In this document: positions 42,746 through 48,726 of the stretch, in pieces
Position numbering within the stretch: position 1 is the first letter of the stretch
How the letters are laid out: each line of letters begins with the position of its first letter
Assembly (NCBI GenBank): GCA_017614895.1
Contig: JAGAAZ010000047.1
Coordinates: forward strand, 1-48,726
Length of the DNA stretch: 48,726 nt
From: Bacteroidaceae bacterium
GTDB lineage: Bacteria; Bacteroidota; Bacteroidia; Bacteroidales; Bacteroidaceae
Reading direction: 5' to 3'
Position numbers and translations under genes: made by a program
The notes under the pieces: model-generated
Told to the model about the DNA's origin: nothing
The model's database searches: none
What the model saw: the letters and a program-made list of their open reading frames with translations, nothing else

Positions 42746-45700
42746 TTATTCATTCACCAGTATCTTTCCGTCTTCCGTCATCCCCTCCACGCTGATGTAC
42801 ATTTCCTCACAGGTTGAGTTGTTGAAGAACTCCACTTTGGCTTTTCCTTGTGCATCAGTGGTGATGTCAGGTTGCCACCAGATGGTACGACGGAAGTCTG
42901 CCATCGGGGGGAGTACAGAATAGTCATTCATATTGAAGGTGGAGGGAATGTTGAAACCATCGAAGTAGGTGCGACGGAGTCCCTTGTTGCTTTCAGTTGT
43001 ATACTTGATACGAGTATAGAGGTAAATATAGACTGCATTGCTTTCTGATTCAGGATGGTTTGGAACAATGTAGAGACTCTTCACTTCATTCATGAACCAA
43101 GGGAAAAATTTACTGAATTCACAGCCGCCATTATCGGTATAGCCCCATTCTGGTTCGATACCTCTTTCCCCATTATCGACAATCCATTGGATGGGATGAC
43201 CATCATAAGCCATCCTTCCGTTTCCTCGATGTGATCTGATGGTACTCCTGCCTAACCGATCTCTCGGCAAATCGACACATTCGGGATTGTGAAACATCGC
43301 ATTGTTCTTGCAAAGGAACTCAAAGATGGTGGGTTCTGGTTCACCCCTGTCAAGAATCTTATCCAATTCCTTGCCCATATCGTAATAGAGGGTTGCATAC
43401 CGACGGCCATACGCCTCATTCTTGTATCTCCAGTCATCATTGGTAAAGTAGCGTCGCTTTGCCTTTACGGTCACATTCTGTATCACGTGGTCTTTCTGTG
43501 TGATGGGGATGAACTCATCTTCCTCCACATACTCTTGGAAAGGCTTTCTCACAAAGGCATTGGGCTTGAGCGGATGCAGAATCACCCTCTCTTCGGGTGT
43601 GATGTATCTCGGCTCAGGTGAGAACTGTCTGTCGATGCCCACATAGTAGGTCTTCAGCTTTTCTTTCTTCTTTCCATCTAAGGTGGTGTAGATGCACATT
43701 TTCCAATCTCCGTTCACAAATGGCAACTTGAAAGCATACCTGCCCACAGAGTCTGTTCTTGTTTGACCTAGCAGGCTTTCTCCCTTCTGGTTGTAGAGGA
43801 TGGCATACAGATGCACATCTGACACAGGATTCCGCTTTCTATAAACATTCAGCTTGCCGTTTAGAATCATCCCATCTTCCAATGGCTGTGTCTTTCGGAA
43901 GGTGTAGCGTCCAGTCATCAGCCTCCAATCATAGCGTCGCCAACCTTGTGTCAGCATCAGCAGGTCGGCGTTCTGGCGATGCTCCTGATCGTCTGCTTCA
44001 AAGTAGTAATCCACATGATTGATATATCCCCTCACTTCAGAACTCAGCAACATCCAAGTCTTCATGTTCCCCTGCTTGCCATTCGTCATCGTATGGGCAT
44101 CTATCGCAGAGAAAGAAAGATTGGCATTGGGTCTTGTGCGCAGTTCCATCTCCACCTTTCCACAAGGTTTCAGTTTCTGGGTGAGTGTGGAAACTCGTAT
44201 GCTGTCTGCCTTGTCTGGTTTGGGACAGATAAAGAACAGCCTCTCTGCCATAATCCTTCCCCAATTGTCAAAGACGGTCATCTGGTTCACACCCTCAGGC
44301 ATAGCTTTTCTGTCCAGTTCAATCTCGATAAGTGGCGCCGCTTTCATCGTGTCGCAACCGATGATATTGCCATTATGCATCAGGACATAGCCCAACAGGT
44401 TACCACAGACGCCTCTTGTACATTGAAGTGTTGCAAGCATCTGTTCATTGATGGCATCCACACTCAGCACACAACCCTCCTTCTTTACCTCAGGCAAGGT
44501 GAAGTATTGTACATTCCTGCGTTCGCTCTTCTTGAGGTTCCTCATCTGGAAGGTAAGCTTTCCTGTGTCAGGCACCAGCTCGAACATTCCTCTACCAAGC
44601 GTGTCTGTTTGAACGGAAGCAAGCACATCGCCCTTCTCGTTCATCACAAAACCCTCTCCCTCATGCGGATGTCCGTTGTCATCCACAGCCAATATTGCCA
44701 CCCGACACTTCTTGCCTGCAATCATATCACCTCCCTCTGGGTAGAAATTCACGCTGATGGTCTTCATCAGGTCGCTGGTGTAGATTCCCTCATCAATCGC
44801 CTTCTGGTAGAGCGAGTCATCGCTGGTTCGGTTGTTTGGATCACGATTGGAGTACAGCATCGTTCTGATGGTCAAGTCTGAATAGTCACCTTCCTTCTTC
44901 GGAGCCTTGAACACAGGAAATACCCTTGAGAACACAGCATTCGTGCCCCAGTTGGTCATATAGCGTGTATAGGCACGAACCTCATAGTAACCCGATGTGA
45001 GCAGCGAGTCGAGTTTCAGGTCTCCATGTGAAACACCCAATGAATCAATGGGGTACTTACACGTCTTGACAATATCGCCACTTGGATTCAACAGCTCCAC
45101 ATACAGCACCTTACTCAAATCAGAAAGGCGCCCATTGTCTGCCCTCGTCACATATGCCTTAAACCATAAGGTCTCATTTTCGAAATACCCCATGTTGTCG
45201 AAATGCAGATACACCTTCTCTTGTGGCAACACCTTGTTGAAATTCATCGCTTTCTGAATGTACGATAATATAGGAGAAGTGGACTTTCCCTTTGTCGTCG
45301 TCTTCGAACCATTGATGGCGACATTCTCTGCAATCAGTCGTTCTTCTTCTGTCCGTTGCATGAATTGTGTATCTTGTTGGAGATCAGGATTGACACCAGC
45401 CGCCAGAATGGCTTTTAAAAGATTCTCCTTCACCAAGACGCCTTTTTCTGATGGGGCAGCAATGCCATTGGCATCAGCCAATACCATACTGGCATCCAGC
45501 CTGTCAGAATGAATCTGGGCAGATGCCTTCTCCACTTCGGTAAATCCCCTTTTGTGAGTGTAATGGACTTGGATTCGAATGGTGGCAGGTTGCACTTGCT
45601 CCCCGTTCTCGTCATAACGGCTCACGTTCACCTTCAATCCTCGTACAGCACCATCGAAACGGAGCAGACGGAACGTCTTGGCGTCAATATAGAGTTTTCC

Positions 45701-46462
45701 ATACATGATGCTCTTCCAGGTTTCCACTTTGGGCCTCAGTTCGACAACGTACATCATGCTGCCTCCATCCGCTTGCAATGTCTGGCAGGACGATGCATAG
45801 TAATAATTCAGAAAGGAAGATGAGAAGGTCTCAGGAAATGGTTGGATGACAGACTCCGTCAAAAGGGTCTTTCGCATCATGGGACCTACTGTCATGAGAT
45901 TGTGCAGGTTGGTGTATTGCAATTGTGACATCTCTTGTTCTCCTGTCATCATCCTCGTCCAGTATTGCCCAGAAACCACTCGCAAATTACGTATATTCAC
46001 AGCCGACTGTGCTGTCAGGAAATCCTCCACCATTTCTTCGCATTCTCCGCTTCTGATGGTGATGCGGTTGAGAAACAGCCTTGTCTCCTTGCTGTGCTTC
46101 TTGGAATCCTGCGCCAGCACTTGGTGGGCTCTCTTCAGGATGGCATCATCGGAAAGTACCGTCACCCCTGCAACAGACAAAGACGCTGGTCGCATCTTCA
46201 CCACTTCAGGCATCTCACTTGCCTTCCATCTGCAAGTCTTGTATCCGACGAAGGAGAAACGAAGCGAGTCCTCCTCCTTTGCCACGATGGTGAAGTCACC
46301 CTCCAGATTGGTAACACATCCTCGCCCCTCTGCTTGCAAAACGTTTACAAAGGGCATTGACTCTCCTGTCTCTGCATCCACCACACGGGCACGAAACACC
46401 TGCTGCGCATAAAGCGGAGCAACAGCAAACATCAGGCATACTATATAAAGAAATCTTTTCAT
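42746..46462 (-). CDS. large secreted protein with CarboxypepD-regulatory-like and macroglobulin-like domains
   Basis: The 1238-residue protein has a signal peptide (KRFLYIVCLMFAVAPLYAQ) and a carboxypeptidase-regulatory-like domain (about 22-95; FRARVVDAETGESMPFVNV, FSFVGYKTC). A long middle region follows, then MG-type beta domains (from ~405; YLHFDNMGYFENETLWFKAYVTR, YYEVRAYTRYMTNWG), as in Bacteroidetes proteins distantly like alpha-2-macroglobulin. Two more beta modules lie in the second half (PEGGDMIAGKKCRVAIL, LNGKLNVYRKRNP), and near the C-terminus is the A2M-like strand TIWWQPDITTDAQGKAKVEFFNNS. I see no thioester CxEQ and no TonB plug. Three ATG codons lie in tandem; the last (46462) is chosen for the shortest signal peptide. 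Function unknown. Confidence 0.8.
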   Translation of the reverse strand: MKRFLYIVCLMFAVAPLYAQQVFRARVVDAETGESMPFVNVLQAEGRGCVTNLEGDFTIVAKEEDSLRFSFVGYKTCRWKASEMPEVVKMRPASLSVAGVTVLSDDAILKRAHQVLAQDSKKHSKETRLFLNRITIRSGECEEMVEDFLTAQSAVNIRNLRVVSGQYWTRMMTGEQEMSQLQYTNLHNLMTVGPMMRKTLLTESVIQPFPETFSSSFLNYYYASSCQTLQADGGSMMYVVELRPKVETWKSIMYGKLYIDAKTFRLLRFDGAVRGLKVNVSRYDENGEQVQPATIRIQVHYTHKRGFTEVEKASAQIHSDRLDASMVLADANGIAAPSEKGVLVKENLLKAILAAGVNPDLQQDTQFMQRTEEERLIAENVAINGSKTTTKGKSTSPILSYIQKAMNFNKVLPQEKVYLHFDNMGYFENETLWFKAYVTRADNGRLSDLSKVLYVELLNPSGDIVKTCKYPIDSLGVSHGDLKLDSLLTSGYYEVRAYTRYMTNWGTNAVFSRVFPVFKAPKKEGDYSDLTIRTMLYSNRDPNNRTSDDSLYQKAIDEGIYTSDLMKTISVNFYPEGGDMIAGKKCRVAILAVDDNGHPHEGEGFVMNEKGDVLASVQTDTLGRGMFELVPDTGKLTFQMRNLKKSERRNVQYFTLPEVKKEGCVLSVDAINEQMLATLQCTRGVCGNLLGYVLMHNGNIIGCDTMKAAPLIEIELDRKAMPEGVNQMTVFDNWGRIMAERLFFICPKPDKADSIRVSTLTQKLKPCGKVEMELRTRPNANLSFSAIDAHTMTNGKQGNMKTWMLLSSEVRGYINHVDYYFEADDQEHRQNADLLMLTQGWRRYDWRLMTGRYTFRKTQPLEDGMILNGKLNVYRKRNPVSDVHLYAILYNQKGESLLGQTRTDSVGRYAFKLPFVNGDWKMCIYTTLDGKKKEKLKTYYVGIDRQFSPEPRYITPEERVILHPLKPNAFVRKPFQEYVEEDEFIPITQKDHVIQNVTVKAKRRYFTNDDWRYKNEAYGRRYATLYYDMGKELDKILDRGEPEPTIFEFLCKNNAMFHNPECVDLPRDRLGRSTIRSHRGNGRMAYDGHPIQWIVDNGERGIEPEWGYTDNGGCEFSKFFPWFMNEVKSLYIVPNHPESESNAVYIYLYTRIKYTTESNKGLRRTYFDGFNIPSTFNMNDYSVLPPMADFRRTIWWQPDITTDAQGKAKVEFFNNSTCEEMYISVEGMTEDGKILVNE

Positions 46463-46514
46463 CATCATCGTTGGTTTTATGGATTGTATCTTGTCGTATA
46501 ACGAATAAGCAAGG

Positions 46515-46522
46515 CAAAGGTA
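46515..46522 (-). promoter_or_regulatory. Bacteroidetes -7 element for the macroglobulin-like gene
   Basis: CAAAGGTA on the plus strand reads TACCTTTG on the minus strand, about 50 bp before the start codon. No clear -33 TTG at the usual distance. Confidence 0.55.
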
Positions 46523-46659
46523 AACAAAAAAAATATATTTTTCTTGATTTTAACATTTTAACCTACTTCTCTACCCCTATATTACCACTTTTTTGAAAAA
46601 TGTATAAAAAAGGTGCAATTTTTTTTTCATTTCCCCTTCCAATTCCTTCTTCCTCTCGT

Positions 46660-46754
46660 ACGCACAAAATTTTGAAAGTTGCAAAAAATATTTTGAAAGT
46701 TTCAAAAAGTTTTTCTAAACTTTCAAAAAATAATTCTAAACTTTAGAAATCTTG
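46660..46754. repeat. 21-bp phased A-tract array
   Basis: Four 21-bp units start at 46671, 46692, 46713 and 46734. Each pairs an 11-bp element with a 10-bp A-rich element. The first two elements are TTTGAAAGTT-type, the next two are TTCTAAACTTT, which is nearly the reverse complement. A-tracts (46683-46688, 46704-46708, 46725-46730) recur every 21 bp, so the DNA should be intrinsically bent. GTACGCAC at 46658-46665 is shared with the array at 6660. It lies in a 413-bp gene-free stretch (46469-46881) that otherwise holds only a promoter and a terminator. Confidence 0.8.
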
Positions 46755-46816
46755 TGGACTGCCTAGTAAAGAACTTTTGTTCTTAATAGATTTCATCGAA
46801 TTCACATTATATAAAT

Positions 46817-46858
46817 ATAGAAGGAAGCAGAGGAATGATGTCCCCTGCTTCCTTCTAT
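46817..46858 (-). terminator. terminator of the LamG-like lipoprotein gene
   Basis: A perfect 14-bp stem (46817-46830 with 46845-46858) closes a 14-nt loop. On the minus strand the sequence after it is A/T-rich but has no long T-run. Confidence 0.8.
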
Positions 46859-46881
46859 TTTAGTCTTTTTGAACAGACAAT

Positions 46882-47637
46882 TTATTTCGTCACACGAATA
46901 TTCGTGATGTAGAGTCCCTCGGAACCATAGATGGCGAAGCGCTGCATGGGCTTGATGCTTGGCAGATTGGCTGTGCGTTTGCCGTTGAGGTAAATCTTTA
47001 CGCTACCCTTGTTGTAGCTGAAGGCGATGTGGTTCCAGCCCTTTTTCATGACTCTTTCGAGGTTCTGGCTCTGACCATCGAGCGATTCATCGTTGGTCTT
47101 TGAGAACCAGTACTGCAGATAGTCGGGATAGACATAAAGATGGCCGAACTCGTCTTCGTCGTTGTAGAAGATGATTTCTTGAGCTGCGTCATCAGTCCGG
47201 AAGAATTCATACTCCAGATTCCACACGTCGGGCAGTGCATTGCTGAGTTTTGGCTCAATGCGGGTTCCACTTCCACCAAACTTGAGGATGTTGCGACCAG
47301 CACAAGCATTCACCTCCATGCTGCCTTCCTTCAGATCCCACTTCGAAGGCAGTTCACCATCTTTGTCAGCTGAGAGATTGTCTTGGAAAAAAACACCTTC
47401 GGCAGGTTTGAAGTCGCCACTTTCATATAGAGCCTTCAAATCAAGAGCCTGAGCATCGGCAGGATTGGCTACGGCCTCTTCGTCGGCTTCGGTCTCCTCA
47501 TTTTGCTCTTCAGCTTCTTCTACTACTTCTGTGTTTTCATTCTCGTTGTTGGCGTCATTGGTTTTCTTGTCGCCTCCGCAAGCCGTCATCAGCATGAAGC
47601 TTGCTATGCACGTCAGTGCAAGATAAATCTTTTTCAT
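46882..47637 (-). CDS. LamG/concanavalin-like lipoprotein
   Basis: The 251-residue protein has a lipoprotein signal peptide with Cys20 (FMLMTACGGDKK) and an acidic low-complexity linker (about 28-60; ENTEVVEEAEEQNEETEADEE). A C-terminal jelly-roll domain follows (about 75-250; GVFFQDNLSADKDGELPSKWDL, GWNHIAFSYNKGSVKIYLNGKRTANLP, FAIYGSEGLYITNIRVTK), typical of LamG/concanavalin-type sugar- or protein-binding modules. The start at 47637 is preferred over 47685 because the promoter element occupies 47683-47690. Ligand unknown. Confidence 0.85.
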   Translation of the reverse strand: MKKIYLALTCIASFMLMTACGGDKKTNDANNENENTEVVEEAEEQNEETEADEEAVANPADAQALDLKALYESGDFKPAEGVFFQDNLSADKDGELPSKWDLKEGSMEVNACAGRNILKFGGSGTRIEPKLSNALPDVWNLEYEFFRTDDAAQEIIFYNDEDEFGHLYVYPDYLQYWFSKTNDESLDGQSQNLERVMKKGWNHIAFSYNKGSVKIYLNGKRTANLPSIKPMQRFAIYGSEGLYITNIRVTK

Positions 47638-47682
47638 TGTCAGAGAATTTTTGGTTAGTTGTCTAAATTGTAAAAGATGGGG

Positions 47683-47690
47683 CAAAGATA
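47683..47690 (-). promoter_or_regulatory. Bacteroidetes -7 element for the LamG-like lipoprotein gene
   Basis: CAAAGATA on the plus strand reads TATCTTTG on the minus strand, 45 bp before the chosen start. It overlaps the longer upstream reading frame and so excludes its first codons. Confidence 0.65.
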
Positions 47691-47742
47691 GTACAAACCG
47701 AACGAAAAACCAAATTTATTTGCGTATTTCTGAGATTTGTAC

Positions 47743-47750
47743 TATCTTTG
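47743..47750 (+). promoter_or_regulatory. Bacteroidetes -7 element before the DUF1015 gene
   Basis: TATCTTTG matches TAnnTTTG with TTG at 47720-47722 20 bp upstream. The start codon is 41 bp downstream. Confidence 0.7.
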
Positions 47751-47791
47751 CACGCATATTCAGAATATCAATCATCTAACAAACATAAACT

Positions 47792-48726
47792 ATGGCAATT
47801 GTAAAACCTTTTAAGGGTGTGCGTCCACCGAAGGAACTGGTGGAGGAAGTAGAGAGTCGCCCATACGACGTGTTGGACTCTGAGGAGGCTCGCGCAGAGG
47901 CTGGCGACAATGAGAAGTCGCTGTATCATATCATTAAACCTGAGATTAATTTCGAGCCTGGCACGAGCGAGTATGACCCTCGTGTGTATGAGGAGGCTGC
48001 CCGTCAGTTTGCGAAGTTCCAGAAGAACGGCTGGCTGGTTCAGGACGAGAAGGAGCAGTATTATATCTATGCACAGACGTCTTGTCTGCCTGCCAATGGC
48101 AATAAAGAGAAGACGCAGTATGGCATCGTGGTGGGAGCATATAGTGGTGACTACCAGACGGGTGTCATCAAGAAGCATGAGCTGACTCGCGCAGACAAGG
48201 AAGAGGACAGAATGAAACATGTGCGTGTGAACGATGCAAATATCGAGCCTGTGTTCTTTGCTTATCCTGACGACGAAGTGCTCTTGCAGCTGATTGCCAA
48301 GTATGCCAAGACTGAGCCAGAATATGACTTCGTGGCACCAATTGATGGCTTCGGCCACAAGCTTTGGGTGGTGAGCGATGATGAAGACATCAAGACCATC
48401 ACGGATCGCTTCGCCAAGATGCCAAACCTGTACATTGCTGATGGACACCACCGCAGTGCAGCAGCAGCCCTTGTAGGAGCTGAGAAGGCAAAGCAGAATC
48501 CGAACCATCGTGGTGATGAGGAATACAACTATTTCATGGCTGTTTGTTTCCCAGCCAGCCAGTTGACGATTCTTGACTACAACCGTGTGGTGAAGGACTT
48601 GAACGGCTTGACTTCTGAGGAGTTCCTCAAGGCACTGGAGAAGAATTTTGTGGTGGAAAAGAAGGGTGCTGCTGAGTATCGTGCACAAGAGTTGCATGAG
48701 TTCTCCCTCTATCTGGACGGCGAGTG
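47792..48726 (+). CDS. DUF1015 family protein (partial, 3' end outside the window)
   Basis: At least 311 residues are visible; the frame runs off the window. The start (AIVKPFKGVRPPKELVEEVESRPYDVLDSEEA), the middle DDEVLLQLIAKYAK, and YIADGHHRSAAAALVGAEKAK with the HHR motif identify the DUF1015 family. Members are about 410 residues long and of unknown biochemical function, though the conserved DGHHR resembles a catalytic or nucleotide-binding centre. From memory, in many Bacteroidales this gene directly follows serC-serA; here 7.4 kb separates it from serA. It has its own promoter. Confidence 0.92.
   Translation, partial: MAIVKPFKGVRPPKELVEEVESRPYDVLDSEEARAEAGDNEKSLYHIIKPEINFEPGTSEYDPRVYEEAARQFAKFQKNGWLVQDEKEQYYIYAQTSCLPANGNKEKTQYGIVVGAYSGDYQTGVIKKHELTRADKEEDRMKHVRVNDANIEPVFFAYPDDEVLLQLIAKYAKTEPEYDFVAPIDGFGHKLWVVSDDEDIKTITDRFAKMPNLYIADGHHRSAAAALVGAEKAKQNPNHRGDEEYNYFMAVCFPASQLTILDYNRVVKDLNGLTSEEFLKALEKNFVVEKKGAAEYRAQELHEFSLYLDGE

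Noticed and set aside
47637-47685. Longer start for the LamG-like lipoprotein gene
   Set aside because: It would begin inside the -7 element and would disrupt a clear lipoprotein signal peptide.

Overview
The window looks like a chromosomal segment of a Prevotella-type Bacteroidales bacterium (family-level inference; no rRNA is present). Support: at least 18 intergenic matches to the Bacteroidetes -7 promoter element TAnnTTTG, most of them placed sensibly before a gene; FimB/Mfa2-like lipoproteins; an outer-membrane beta-barrel protein with a carboxypeptidase-regulatory-like N-terminus; gyrA followed by a secreted TPR protein; a lysine-type serA; and weak Shine-Dalgarno sequences with A-rich leaders. 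I saw no insertion sequence, prophage, CRISPR array, tRNA or rRNA. Most of the window is ordinary core genome with moderate GC. The more unusual content lies in the intergenic DNA.

Layout. 1-6661 (+): the end of a sensor histidine kinase, a class I/II aminotransferase followed closely by a LolC/E-type permease, then three little-known secreted proteins (a WG-repeat protein, a helical protein with a similar N-terminus, and a lysozyme-like protein). 6662-6932: intergenic DNA holding two arrays of 11-bp units. 6933-14424: valS, a convergent GIN-domain lipoprotein gene, then a compact run slyD-like, aroC, ssb, kdsA, kdsD ending at a strong bidirectional terminator. 14496-18449 (-): gyrA and its TPR partner. 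18844-20451 (+): guaA. 20565-23764 (-): a class A penicillin-binding protein gene followed by kdsB. 23986-28334: a double-CMD protein, a convergent operon of two fimbrial-type lipoproteins plus a HAD phosphatase, and a small secreted protein.

28327-31795 (+): pcrA/uvrD helicase and nspC (norspermidine/spermidine pathway). 31901-36916 (-): a von Willebrand A lipoprotein and a large outer-membrane beta-barrel protein with a glycine-rich tail. 37252-40370 (+): corA behind a structured leader that contains a short ORF, then serC-serA. 40451-47637 (-): a GH51 arabinofuranosidase, a 1.2-kaa macroglobulin-like secreted protein and a LamG-like lipoprotein. 47792 to the end (+): a DUF1015 protein cut by the window edge.

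How the genes fit together: kdsA, kdsD and kdsB together supply CMP-Kdo for lipopolysaccharide; the class A PBP serves the cell wall; serC-serA make serine; aroC supplies chorismate; nspC supplies polyamines. Many of the remaining genes are signal-peptide or lipoprotein genes of the Bacteroidetes cell envelope.

The most interesting candidates are: (1) the corA leader, where a 13-codon ORF (MDDYPANSMKCLG) overlaps the 5' arm of a terminator-like hairpin, suggesting attenuation; (2) three helically phased intergenic arrays built from alternating 10-11-bp units (6660-6725, 6774-6828, 46660-46754); (3) heptamer arrays that fill the whole ssb-kdsA gap and also sit inside nspC.
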